Below are positions 1-8,677 of a stretch of DNA of 64,000 nt, piece after piece. A program made the translations under genes and the position numbers. This DNA is from Treponema sp. Lineage in GTDB: Bacteria; Spirochaetota; Spirochaetia; Treponematales; Treponemataceae. The first letter of the stretch is position 1, and each line of letters starts with the position of its first letter. Below the pieces are notes generated by a model, which had not been told where the DNA came from, did no database searches, and saw nothing but the letters and a program-made list of their open reading frames with translations. The stretch spans positions 1 to 64,000 of the forward strand of contig JAEDFX010000001.1 of assembly GCA_016297805.1 (NCBI GenBank). Reading direction: 5' to 3'.

Positions 1-1
1 T

Positions 2-127
2 GAAGAAGAACCTGTTTTCGATGTTCCGGTTGAAGAATCAATTAATGAAGAAGAATCTGTCGTTGAAGAAGAACCTATTTTCGATGTTCCAGTTGAAGAA
101 TCAATTAATGAAGAAGAAATACTAATC
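2..127 (+). repeat. 63-bp in-frame tandem repeat, two copies visible
   Basis: Bases 2-64 and 65-127 are near-identical 63-base units that keep the reading frame, encoding two 21-residue acidic repeats. Differences are a few substitutions, mostly near the end of the unit. The array begins at or before the window edge, so the copy number is unknown. Confidence 0.9.
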
Positions 128-1090
128 GAAGAAGATTCTAACCAGGACATTACAACAGAAGAAGTTTCATTTGAGGATACTATTGAAGCAGAATCAACTG
201 ATAATATAACTCTGGATGAAACTGACACTATTCAGAATCAGGAATTGAGTTTTGATGACAATACTCCTGCAGAATCAATCTTTGATGAATCTGAATCAGT
301 AGCTGATGAAGAAATTGCTTTTGATTTTACAGATGATAATCTTGAAGAACCAGTAATTGATGAAATTGCTGTTGATGAAGATATTATTGACTCAGATTCA
401 GAAACTGATTTACCAGAAGAAATTACAATTCCAAAAGAAGATGAAATGTTTGTTGAATCTACATCTTCTGACTTTATGGATTCAGTAAAAGATAATACAG
501 ATGAAACTGTATCTGAAAATCTTGAAGAAGCTACTTTTGAAGAAACTGCTATGGAGGAAGATATTCCTCTTGAGTTACCAAAAGATTCTTTGGAAGAAAC
601 TGAAGCAATTTCTGAAAATGACGATGTTCCAACTGTAGAAAAACTTCTTGAAAATGAAAACACTGAGATTTCTTTTGAAGATACAGAAATTCCTGTAGAA
701 CCTGTTACAGAAGAAGAACCTATTTTTGAAGAAACACCTGAAGTTGTAGAAGAAGTTGTTATTCCTGAAGAAGAAACTGCTGTAACAGATGAAACAGAAA
801 TTGCATTTGAAGAAACTTCAGAACCTGCTGTTGAAGACAGATTTGCAGAAGTAGATAATCTTGACAACAGTCTTTCTGAAAGCAATATTTCTTTCCTTAC
901 AGAGAAAGAACAACCTACTAACACAGAAACAGTAAACATTACTTCAGATCTTAAGCAGGATATTAAATCTGTATTGCTTTATATGGATCAGCTTTTGGAA
1001 AATCTTCCAGAAGAAAAAATTATCGAGTTTGCTAAATCTGATGAATTTACAACTTATAAAAAACTTTTCACAGAATTAGGATTATCTTAA
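2..1090 (+). CDS. Acidic Glu-rich repeat protein, 5' partial
   Basis: The reading frame is open from base 2, so the start lies outside the window. The visible part is dominated by Glu, Asp, Thr, Ser and Pro in short EEP/EET/VEE-type blocks and is expected to be disordered. The first 42 codons are two near-identical copies of a 21-residue unit (PV/IFDVPVEESINEEE core). Only the last 50 or so residues look folded: a hydrophobic-patterned helical segment (LKQDIKSVLLYMDQLLENLP) ending in ELGLS. One base separates its stop from the next ATG, so it is co-transcribed with the following unknown gene and the two DUF115 genes. I do not recognise the family. A TTG at 245 is not a credible start because the same frame and composition run on upstream. 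Confidence 0.8.
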   Translation, partial: EEEPVFDVPVEESINEEESVVEEEPIFDVPVEESINEEEILIEEDSNQDITTEEVSFEDTIEAESTDNITLDETDTIQNQELSFDDNTPAESIFDESESVADEEIAFDFTDDNLEEPVIDEIAVDEDIIDSDSETDLPEEITIPKEDEMFVESTSSDFMDSVKDNTDETVSENLEEATFEETAMEEDIPLELPKDSLEETEAISENDDVPTVEKLLENENTEISFEDTEIPVEPVTEEEPIFEETPEVVEEVVIPEEETAVTDETEIAFEETSEPAVEDRFAEVDNLDNSLSESNISFLTEKEQPTNTETVNITSDLKQDIKSVLLYMDQLLENLPEEKIIEFAKSDEFTTYKKLFTELGLS

Positions 1091-1091
1091 T

Positions 1092-1886
1092 ATGGGATTG
1101 TTATCAAAAGCTAATCTCTTAGAACAAAATAAGGGATTAGCTTTTTCAAATTTTATTTCAAAATACAATATTTCTTTTTTCGCAATATTTGAGCTTAAAC
1201 AAAATAATTATGTTATAGTAAACAGTTTAGGTTTTGATGGTTCATCTATAATCAATTCTTCTTCAACTGTTGATTTTTGGAATGGTGTATTATCTGAAGA
1301 AAACAAGTTATACACTTTTTCTTCAAAAGATTTAACAAATCCGCTTTTTCAATTTTTTTCTTTTAAAATTAAAGACAATGTTCATAAAATTACAGTTTTT
1401 AAAACTGCAAATAAAATTGTTTTAATTTGTAATAATGATTTACCTGAATCAGTTGTTTATGATTTTAATAAAATTGATTATTCTTTAAAATTTACTGATT
1501 TGGAAAAACTTAATTCATTTATAAATAATAATAGTTTTATTTATAAGGTTGAATTTGATTTCCAAGAGGCAGTTGAATCATTTCTTTTTTCAAAAAAACA
1601 AAAATTGAATAATTCCATGGAAGCTTATACATCTTCTATTTTCAATGAATTGTCTAATAGAGTTTTGTATAACTACACTCTTCCTAATTCAGGAATTGAA
1701 TTTGATGATTACAAAATTAAATCAGTTTTTATATGTGATTCAAAAACTCCAAAAGATTTACTTATTAATCATCTTGTTCTCAACTTCAGGGAAGTAATTG
1801 AAAATTCTGCAGAAATTATAAGTATTGATTTCTCTGGTTCAATTGAAAACTTTCAGGAATTAAAAGATTATCTTCAGGTAGAATAA
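1092..1886 (+). CDS. Conserved-looking hypothetical protein in DUF115 cluster
   Basis: 264 residues, starting at an ATG one base after the previous stop. No signal peptide or membrane segment is visible. It is very rich in Phe, Asn, Lys, Ser and Ile, reflecting A/T-rich codons. The N-terminal 150 residues have alternating hydrophobic strands (FFAIFEL, NYVIVNSLGF, KITVFKTANKIVLICN) that could be a PAS/GAF- or roadblock-like sensor fold, but this is only a visual impression. The second half is helical. It lies between the acidic repeat protein and the first DUF115 gene with 1-2 base gaps, so it probably belongs to the same process. Function unknown. Confidence 0.75.
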   Translation: MGLLSKANLLEQNKGLAFSNFISKYNISFFAIFELKQNNYVIVNSLGFDGSSIINSSSTVDFWNGVLSEENKLYTFSSKDLTNPLFQFFSFKIKDNVHKITVFKTANKIVLICNNDLPESVVYDFNKIDYSLKFTDLEKLNSFINNNSFIYKVEFDFQEAVESFLFSKKQKLNNSMEAYTSSIFNELSNRVLYNYTLPNSGIEFDDYKIKSVFICDSKTPKDLLINHLVLNFREVIENSAEIISIDFSGSIENFQELKDYLQVE

Positions 1887-1888
1887 AA

Positions 1889-3364
1889 TTGACTGCAGTA
1901 ATACAAAAAGCAAAAAATGGCGAAAATACTGCATTATTAGAGAATATTTTTATTCATTCTAATTATAATCCATCAAAAGAAGCTGAACGTTTTGTTGCAA
2001 ACCTTAAAATTCCATATATTCCACAAAACATTGTTATTTCAGAACCAGGTCTATCTTACATAATTCCTTTTTTTCGCAATCTTTACCCTATGGCAAAGAT
2101 TGGCGCCATAAGATACATCCCAGATTTTTCAAATTATAATGATAATTTTGATTTTATAATAAATTTTTACGAATTTAATTCATCTTCTGAATTTGAAAAT
2201 TATCTTTTCAATTTTTTTGGTGAAGAAAAATTATTACTTACTTATTTTTGTAAATGGGATGCTACGTCCAAACAACTTCAATCTATTGATTTTTCTGTAT
2301 GGTCATGTATTAAAAACTCTATGGAAAAAGCAAAAACATTGTTAATCACAAGACAATACTTTGAAAAAAAATGGTTACTTAATTCTGTAAATTTCATAAG
2401 TAATATTGAACAAACAGCACTTCCAGAAAATAAAATAGAAATACCTGTTATTATCATTTCATCAGGGCCTAGTCTTATTCCATTTATAGAATTAATAAAA
2501 CAAAATCAAACAAACTTTTTTATTATATGTTTATCATCTGCTATTTCTGTATGTATTAAAAACAATATTCATCCTGATTTATGTCTATCCACAGATGGCG
2601 GATATTGGGCTGGCCAACACCTAAAAAAAATTGATAAAACAGATACAATTCTTGCTCTTTCATCAGAAAGCTATTGTCCAAAAAAAATATTAAATCAATC
2701 TATAGTTTTGCCTCTTGATTACGAGGACGGAATATCTACTAAACTTCTTAAGGAATCAGGATTAAAATGTTTTTCTGCAAAAAGAAATGGAACTGTAAGT
2801 GGAACTGCATTGGAATTAGCTTTATCCCTATCCTCTTCTGATATTTTCTTCTTTGGATTGGATTTAGCTAACCAAAAAGGATTTCAACACACTCAGCCTA
2901 ATGAATTAGATATAAACTCTTGTATTTCTTTTAATAAAATAAATAGTTCAGAAAAAAGATATGTTGTTTCAGAATATTCTAAATCGTCACTTGAAATATA
3001 TCTTAAATGGTTTCAGGATTTTCAACCAAAAGAAAGAAAGATTTACAGGGTAATAAATCAAAACAATAAAAAAAATACATTAGGAAAAATAAAAGATATA
3101 GAAATAGATTTCTTAAAAAATTATATTTCAAAAATAAAAGATTCAAAAGAGAATAACTATTTTAAAGTTGAAACCACCCAAAAAAAGATTTATTCTTTAA
3201 AAGCAATTCTTCCACAGTTTTTAGCTGACTCAGAATTAAAAAAACAACTTTACCCTTTGGATTTTATTCATTATCACTATGAAAACAACAATGAAATATT
3301 AAAAAAAATAGACGATAAACATAATGATTTACAGAAAAAAATCTGGGCAATGATTAATGAATAG
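1889..3364 (+). CDS. DUF115 / motility accessory factor (Maf)-like protein
   Basis: 491 residues from a TTG two bases after the upstream stop; no ATG lies near the conserved region. The central domain carries the DUF115 (MAF_flag10) pattern: a strand followed by SSGPSL near residue 194, then CLSSAISVCIKNNIHPDLCLSTDGG near 215-238, and FFGLDLANQKGF near 321. Maf proteins of this family transfer nonulosonic sugars to flagellins in Campylobacter, Helicobacter and Aeromonas, and treponemal flagellins are glycosylated, so a role in flagellin or surface glycosylation is likely. It overlaps the next gene, another DUF115 member, by 8 bases. The N-terminal domain (1-180) has no family I can name. Confidence 0.75.
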   Translation: MTAVIQKAKNGENTALLENIFIHSNYNPSKEAERFVANLKIPYIPQNIVISEPGLSYIIPFFRNLYPMAKIGAIRYIPDFSNYNDNFDFIINFYEFNSSSEFENYLFNFFGEEKLLLTYFCKWDATSKQLQSIDFSVWSCIKNSMEKAKTLLITRQYFEKKWLLNSVNFISNIEQTALPENKIEIPVIIISSGPSLIPFIELIKQNQTNFFIICLSSAISVCIKNNIHPDLCLSTDGGYWAGQHLKKIDKTDTILALSSESYCPKKILNQSIVLPLDYEDGISTKLLKESGLKCFSAKRNGTVSGTALELALSLSSSDIFFFGLDLANQKGFQHTQPNELDINSCISFNKINSSEKRYVVSEYSKSSLEIYLKWFQDFQPKERKIYRVINQNNKKNTLGKIKDIEIDFLKNYISKIKDSKENNYFKVETTQKKIYSLKAILPQFLADSELKKQLYPLDFIHYHYENNNEILKKIDDKHNDLQKKIWAMINE

Positions 3365-4838
3365 TAAAAACATCTATAAAGAATTTATTTCCGCTAAAAA
3401 TGGTTCGCTGATTCCTGTTTTAAACTCTGGGAGAACCATAGAATCAAGATATAATCCGGAAAGAGAAGCAGAAACCCAAATACAAAATTTTGAAAAAAAA
3501 TATAATGCATTTCTTATTCTGGGTATTGGTTCAGGAATTCTTATGAACAAATTAAAAGAAAAATATCCTGATTCATTAATTATTGGAGTTGAACGATCAA
3601 ATAACGAATTAAATTTTTTATTTAATAATAAATACATATCCGGGCTCAAGGATTCTGATAATATTTTTTTTACAACAATCGAAAATCTTCAAAGTGAGCT
3701 TTGTGAAAAATATCTTCCTGCCAAATATGGAGATTTGAAGATTGTTGAACAACGTAATTGGATTTTTGAAAATCAGGATGTAACAGAAATAATTCAAAAA
3801 CAAATTCAATCTGCATTGAAGCAAATTTCAGCAGATTTCTCAGTACAAAGTCATTTTGGAAAAATATGGTGTAATAATATAATCCATAATCTTAAGTTAC
3901 TTTCAAATCAGAATAACAATTATTCTTTAATTACTGCACTGGATAGAAACAAAACTGCTTATATAATTGCTGCAGGTCCATCTATTGACGAAAATATAAA
4001 CACTATAATCAAAGATACCAATAAGATTGTAATTGCTACAGATACTGCTTTTCAGATTTTACAAAAATATAAAATAAATCCACATATTGTTGTCTCCTTG
4101 GACGGACAGAATATTTCTTATAATCATTTTATGAATTCAAAAAAAATGGATAAAACAATTTATTTTTTTGATTTAGCAGGAGATTTTTCTGCCTCAAAGA
4201 ATGTACCAGATGAGAATCGATTTTTCTTTGTTTCTGGTCATCCATTTTCTAGTTTTGTTAATAATTATGTCAATAACACTCTGCCTTCACTATTTGCTGG
4301 TGCAGGTACAGTTACTATCTCAGCTTTAGATCTGGCAGTAAAACTTGGATTTAAGAAAATAAAAGTGATCGGTGCAGATTTTGCATATTTAAATGGAAAA
4401 TCATACGCAAAAGGTACATATTTAGATTCATTATATAACTATAAGACTTCTAAAATTAATTCAAATGAAAATAATTATGACAAGCTTCTTTTCAGAACTC
4501 CTCTAGAAATTATCAATAGTAATAAATATTCCACTTCTGTACTGGATTCATATAAAAAATCATTTTTATCTTATTTATCCATAAATAAATTGGAATATGT
4601 ATATGAGAACAATATATATGGGATAAAAAATAAAATAATTAAAACCGAATTAAAAAAAGTCGAAAATTTTAATTTTATTGATTTTATGAATTATTTAAAA
4701 TCAGTTTCTATTGAAAAGCTAGAACTTTCACTTCTTCCACTAATAGCATATTTCAGAAAATATAATAATTATGATGAAAATTTAGAGTATTCAGATTTTC
4801 TTAAACTTGCACACTCTTTTATAGTAAGTTATAATTAA
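3357..4838 (+). CDS. DUF115 / motility accessory factor (Maf)-like protein
   Basis: 493 residues, ATG start inside the end of the previous gene. The N-terminal third has a Rossmann-like start, ILGIGSGIL (about 53-61) followed by IIGVERS, as seen ahead of DUF115 domains. The core shows YIIAAGPSIDEN (about 201-212), PHIVVSLDGQ (about 241-250) and IGADFAYLNGKSYAKGT (about 338-354), the last being typical of Maf proteins. Likely acts in the cytoplasm as a glycosyltransferase for flagellin or another surface protein. Two different Maf-like paralogues side by side suggest two sugars, two targets or a heteromeric enzyme. Substrate is not deducible here. Confidence 0.8.
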   Translation: MNSKNIYKEFISAKNGSLIPVLNSGRTIESRYNPEREAETQIQNFEKKYNAFLILGIGSGILMNKLKEKYPDSLIIGVERSNNELNFLFNNKYISGLKDSDNIFFTTIENLQSELCEKYLPAKYGDLKIVEQRNWIFENQDVTEIIQKQIQSALKQISADFSVQSHFGKIWCNNIIHNLKLLSNQNNNYSLITALDRNKTAYIIAAGPSIDENINTIIKDTNKIVIATDTAFQILQKYKINPHIVVSLDGQNISYNHFMNSKKMDKTIYFFDLAGDFSASKNVPDENRFFFVSGHPFSSFVNNYVNNTLPSLFAGAGTVTISALDLAVKLGFKKIKVIGADFAYLNGKSYAKGTYLDSLYNYKTSKINSNENNYDKLLFRTPLEIINSNKYSTSVLDSYKKSFLSYLSINKLEYVYENNIYGIKNKIIKTELKKVENFNFIDFMNYLKSVSIEKLELSLLPLIAYFRKYNNYDENLEYSDFLKLAHSFIVSYN

Positions 4839-4842
4839 GATT

Positions 4843-6129
4843 ATGAAAAATAAATTTACTCTAGTCTATACAATTTTTGCTTCATTAATTTTTGCGTTTT
4901 CTATTACATTCCTTGCATTTAATCTTTATAAAGAATATTCTTATGGTCCTGCAAGAACCTCTTCGACCTTTAATTCAATTATTTCTGATGTAAGAAACAA
5001 ATCAAAAACATCTTCTCCAGAAGAAATTGTTGGTTATTTACATAAATGTTTTGACAGATATAATGATTTTGCATATATCAAGATTTCATTTAATGATAAA
5101 GAATTGTTGAAATATCCAGCAAATGCTGTTGAATCTTCAACAGGTTCTAAACTTACAAAAAAATTCAAAAGTTCTATTTCTACTGACAATGGAAGTTTCT
5201 ATTTAGATTGTGATTTATATCTTCTTAGACCATATTCAATTTTTTACTATTCAAAAATTTCTTTCCTCATTATTTTAATAATGACAATTATTACAGTAAT
5301 ATTAATTGTTTATCTGAATATGTCTTCTGAAATATCTAAATCTTCAAGTGTAGATTTGGAGCTTGATACAGAACCAGAATTAGAACATGTAGATACAACA
5401 GAAGAAATTGTTCAGATATCAAAACCTGAAGTTCCTGTAGAAAAAATTGAAGTAAAACCAGTTGTAGAGACACCAGTTTCTGAAGAACCTGCTGTAGAAG
5501 CAGCAGAGCCTTCTGTTTCAGAAGAATCTGTACAGAAACCACAGGAAACATCTGAAATTCCTACTGAAGAGAAAACTGATACAGATGAAAAAGTTGTATT
5601 ACCTAGTGAAGAAGAAAAACCTTCTCAGCTTGAAAATCCGGAAGGATTATTTAATCCAATTACAGGATTTGGATGGGAACAGTATCTTCTGACAAGATTG
5701 GACAGTGAAATCAACAGAGCTATAGCATCTGAAATTGATATATCCTTATTTGTAATTCAGCTTCCTGGATTGGAAAAGACTTCTGATATTTTCAAGAATA
5801 TTTGTAACTATCTTTCTATTCAGTTCCAGTTTAAAGACTTGCTCTTTGAATACAAAGAAGATTGTCTTACTGCAATGAAAATAAGTATGAATATTGATGA
5901 AGCACTGTCATTTGCTGATAAGATTTATTTTGATATTAAAAATATTATTCAGGATAAGGAATGCTTTATTGGTATTTCCAGCAGATCAATCAGAATGGTT
6001 TCTGGAGAAAGATTACTTCACGAAGCCGACAATGCATTAATACATGCAAAGGAAGATCCTGACTCACCTATTATTGCTTTTAGAGTTGATGCAGAAAAAT
6101 ACAGACAGTATTTAGAACAGCACAACTAA
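4843..6129 (+). CDS. Membrane protein with acidic linker and degenerate GGDEF domain
   Basis: 428 residues. An N-terminal membrane segment (about 5-27) and a second one (about 136-158) enclose a roughly 105-residue presumably periplasmic sensor region. A Pro/Glu/Val-rich linker (about 165-265) follows. The C-terminal 155 residues fold like a GGDEF domain: NPITGFGWEQYLLTRLDSEI at its start and GERLLHEADNALIHAKEDP near its end. The catalytic GG(D/E)EF is replaced by FEYKED (about 335-340), so it should not make c-di-GMP. It may bind nucleotide or act as a protein-interaction module. It starts 4 bases after the second DUF115 gene, which ties it to that cluster. Its stop overlaps the convergent neighbour's stop. 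Confidence 0.75.
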   Translation: MKNKFTLVYTIFASLIFAFSITFLAFNLYKEYSYGPARTSSTFNSIISDVRNKSKTSSPEEIVGYLHKCFDRYNDFAYIKISFNDKELLKYPANAVESSTGSKLTKKFKSSISTDNGSFYLDCDLYLLRPYSIFYYSKISFLIILIMTIITVILIVYLNMSSEISKSSSVDLELDTEPELEHVDTTEEIVQISKPEVPVEKIEVKPVVETPVSEEPAVEAAEPSVSEESVQKPQETSEIPTEEKTDTDEKVVLPSEEEKPSQLENPEGLFNPITGFGWEQYLLTRLDSEINRAIASEIDISLFVIQLPGLEKTSDIFKNICNYLSIQFQFKDLLFEYKEDCLTAMKISMNIDEALSFADKIYFDIKNIIQDKECFIGISSRSIRMVSGERLLHEADNALIHAKEDPDSPIIAFRVDAEKYRQYLEQHN

Positions 6130-6752
6130 TTAGTCTTTTCTTCCGAAGCTTCTTCTTTTGAAGTATACTTTTCTATAGTATACTTCAATCGCTCAATATT
6201 TTTATTATCCGGGAAGTCAGTTTTAAGTTTTGTAAATAAACTTTCAATTTCTTCCTGATTCTTTTTATAAGATTCTTCATCTGGCATTAGTATTGCAATA
6301 TAGTTTTCAATATAAGTAGCATTTTCTGGTTCTAAATCCAATAACTCTTTATATATTTTTTCAGCTTCCTTAATTTCACCCTGCATTGTATAAATATATG
6401 CAAGGCTTGCTTTTAATGAAGAATTATCTTTGTCTCTTTTCAGCATTTTTTCATACATAGGTAAAGCATTATTCCAATCAGAAGTAAGAGCGTAACATTT
6501 TGCTAATTTATAATATGAAGACCAGTAAAGTTCTCTGTTCTTCATTGCCATTTCATAGTATTTAATGGCATTTGAATACTGTTCAAGATTGTAGTATGTA
6601 TCTCCAATGTTTGAATATTCAACATATAAATTATTAAGAATTGCTTTCTCTTCACCCGGGATTGGAATAAGCTTATTGGAAGCACAAGACTCCAGGGAAA
6701 AACTCGAAATGAGAAAAATAAAAACTGTAATTAATGCAGACGATTTTTTCAC
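6126..6752 (-). CDS. TPR-repeat lipoprotein
   Basis: 208 residues. A signal peptide ends in SFSLESC, a relaxed spirochaetal lipobox with Cys23 as the likely lipidated residue. The body contains three to four tetratricopeptide repeats (for example NIGDTYYNLEQYSNAIKYYE and LAYIYTMQGEIKEAEKIYKE). Expected to be anchored in a membrane facing the periplasm and to act as a scaffold. It lies 5 bases downstream of upp in the same orientation. Its stop codon overlaps the stop of the convergent gene on the other strand. Confidence 0.8.
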   Translation of the reverse strand: MKKSSALITVFIFLISSFSLESCASNKLIPIPGEEKAILNNLYVEYSNIGDTYYNLEQYSNAIKYYEMAMKNRELYWSSYYKLAKCYALTSDWNNALPMYEKMLKRDKDNSSLKASLAYIYTMQGEIKEAEKIYKELLDLEPENATYIENYIAILMPDEESYKKNQEEIESLFTKLKTDFPDNKNIERLKYTIEKYTSKEEASEEKTN

Positions 6753-6757
6753 TCTAA

Positions 6758-7792
6758 TTAGCCAAGAACAATTTTTTCAATTTCATATAATTGAGATTTA
6801 TACAATCCAGAAATATTATGACCATAATCAGCAATAAGCTGAATCATATTTCTTGGAGCTTCTTTAGTATCGCAACCATTAAGACGGTCACCAGCATCTC
6901 CAAGACCTGGCATAATATATGCTTTTTCATTCATTACAGGATCAAGCCAAAGAGTATAACAAGTACAATTTTCAAGAGCGCGTGTTACACGAATACTTCC
7001 CTTCAATGTAGAAATTGTGTTGAAGAAAGCGATTGATTTAGGTTTTACATTTTGACTCTGTAGATATTTTACAACAGTAACAAGAGAACCACCAGTTGCA
7101 TTCATTGGATCAGCAAAAATCAAATCTTTACCATCAAGATCTGAAAGATTAAAGAAAGATTTATTCAAATCCATAATATATTCCATATCATTTTCATTTT
7201 TTGAATCATTACGACTGATTTTGAACAAAGCAAATGGTGTTTTATATCCATGTGAAGAATATTCCTGAATTTCTTTTGACATAATCATGGATGGTAAAAG
7301 GGCTCCACGAAGCATTACACACATAACTGTATTTTCAATTTTATGATCAATATCTGGAATTTTATGAACTGCATAATTCTGAACAGGGAAAGTTACAGGA
7401 GTTTTAACAACCATATGACCTTTTTTATCAGAATGCTGATCAATATATGCCAAACGGAAAAGCATTTCATAGGCACGCTGACTGTAATACATAAACTCCT
7501 GATGATCAGTTTTTACATCACGAAGTTTTGCAATTACACGAGAAGCTTCTGCATGAGCACCCTCTTCTGTTTCAAAAGAGTAAACCTTAATGTTAGGATG
7601 CTTTGCACAAACATCCTGCATTGCTTTACCCATTCTATCATAGCCTTCAATAACTTTTTCTTCATTCAATGGGTCAAATGACTTCATTGTTTCTTTAAAC
7701 ATCTGTTCAAGATTGTTTAAATCCTGCATATCTTCATTAGTAAGATATCCATCCAAATCTTCTGCTTTTAAGATTACCTTGTCATTTGCCAT
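6758..7792 (-). CDS. upp: Uracil phosphoribosyltransferase with N-terminal extension
   Basis: 344 residues, against about 210 for ordinary Upp. The C-terminal 210 residues hold the family marks: MLRGALLP, the PRPP-binding loop DPMNATGGS, and [12 protein letters not shown] near the C-terminus for uracil binding. It converts uracil and PRPP to UMP in pyrimidine salvage. The first 130 residues are an added helical domain beginning [19 protein letters not shown] do not recognise it. The start is supported by AGGAG six bases upstream of the ATG. Long UPRTases with such an extension occur in some spirochaetes and other bacteria; whether the extension regulates activity is unknown. Confidence 0.88.
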   Translation of the reverse strand: MANDKVILKAEDLDGYLTNEDMQDLNNLEQMFKETMKSFDPLNEEKVIEGYDRMGKAMQDVCAKHPNIKVYSFETEEGAHAEASRVIAKLRDVKTDHQEFMYYSQRAYEMLFRLAYIDQHSDKKGHMVVKTPVTFPVQNYAVHKIPDIDHKIENTVMCVMLRGALLPSMIMSKEIQEYSSHGYKTPFALFKISRNDSKNENDMEYIMDLNKSFFNLSDLDGKDLIFADPMNATGGSLVTVVKYLQSQNVKPKSIAFFNTISTLKGSIRVTRALENCTCYTLWLDPVMNEKAYIMPGLGDAGDRLNGCDTKEAPRNMIQLIADYGHNISGLYKSQLYEIEKIVLG

Positions 7793-7801
7793 TTTTTTCT
7801 C

Positions 7802-8677
7802 CTATAAAACTAATAATTTATATAATTGTTTTTTATCAAGTTTAATACCATTAATCTGAAGTTCACTAGTACCAATAACAATGCTCTGAGAATTTGTTAA
7901 ACCAAATGCCAAAGTAAGTAAAGTTCTTCCAGCTTTTAAATATTTGTCATTTCTAAATTGAAAATCAAGATTAAGTAAATACTGATTAGGATGTTTTGGA
8001 TCTGTAACGAAAGAACCGGAAACATCTATTAATTTTAAATCTAACTGAGCTCCTGTTAGAATTGTAAGAAAAGACTGTGGTTTATTAGCATAGAAACGAA
8101 TCTCTGATTCAGCTTCTGTAAGATATGAAACAAGAGCATCATCTAACTCTGAATAAATCCCCACATTTTCTGCAGGCATTGAAAAAAGAGAGTCATATTT
8201 ATTAAGCATTTCAGGAATATCACGACCTAAACAGGTAATATTATCTGATGGAAATGAAATATCAACTCCATTATATGAATAAATCTGATATTCATTATCT
8301 GAATTACCAGGAATAAATTTTGAAGTCTCCCAGCCTGATTTTGTATTAAGAATTTTTGGAAGATATTTTCTTGGAATTGAGGAATCTATAGCAGCTTGAA
8401 TTTCAGTTCCACTTTTAGAACGATTCAAACTGCAATAAATCTTGTTCACACAATTTGAAATAGTTTTTACTTCAGATGAAGAAATATTCTGAACATTATT
8501 TTCTATTATTCTATTTATTAAATCTTCATCTGCAGCTTTTGGAATAGCAATATAAAAACCACTGCTATTATCCAAAAGCTCAATAGGATGAACAGTTCTT
8601 CCTGCAGGAGGTAAAGTCTTACAACACGCAAGAAGAAAAGCGAGTATAGAAATAAATAATATACTAAGCTTTTTCAA
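7802..8677 (-). CDS. Hypothetical lipoprotein
   Basis: 291 residues from a TTG that overlaps the last 14 bases of ileS. The signal peptide ends LAFLLACC, a good lipobox, with Cys18 or Cys19 lipidated. The mature part (residues 20-291) has no motif I recognise. It contains a repeated pattern of short strands and reads like a periplasmic alpha/beta protein. Its position directly after ileS suggests co-transcription rather than a shared function. Ends 9 bases before upp. Confidence 0.7.
   Translation of the reverse strand: MKKLSILFISILAFLLACCKTLPPAGRTVHPIELLDNSSGFYIAIPKAADEDLINRIIENNVQNISSSEVKTISNCVNKIYCSLNRSKSGTEIQAAIDSSIPRKYLPKILNTKSGWETSKFIPGNSDNEYQIYSYNGVDISFPSDNITCLGRDIPEMLNKYDSLFSMPAENVGIYSELDDALVSYLTEAESEIRFYANKPQSFLTILTGAQLDLKLIDVSGSFVTDPKHPNQYLLNLDFQFRNDKYLKAGRTLLTLAFGLTNSQSIVIGTSELQINGIKLDKKQLYKLLVL

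Noticed and set aside
238..939. Serine-rich reading frame on the minus strand across the acidic repeat gene
   Set aside because: It is the complement of Glu-rich codons (GAA read as TTC/TCT), with no ribosome site, and lies wholly inside the plus-strand gene.
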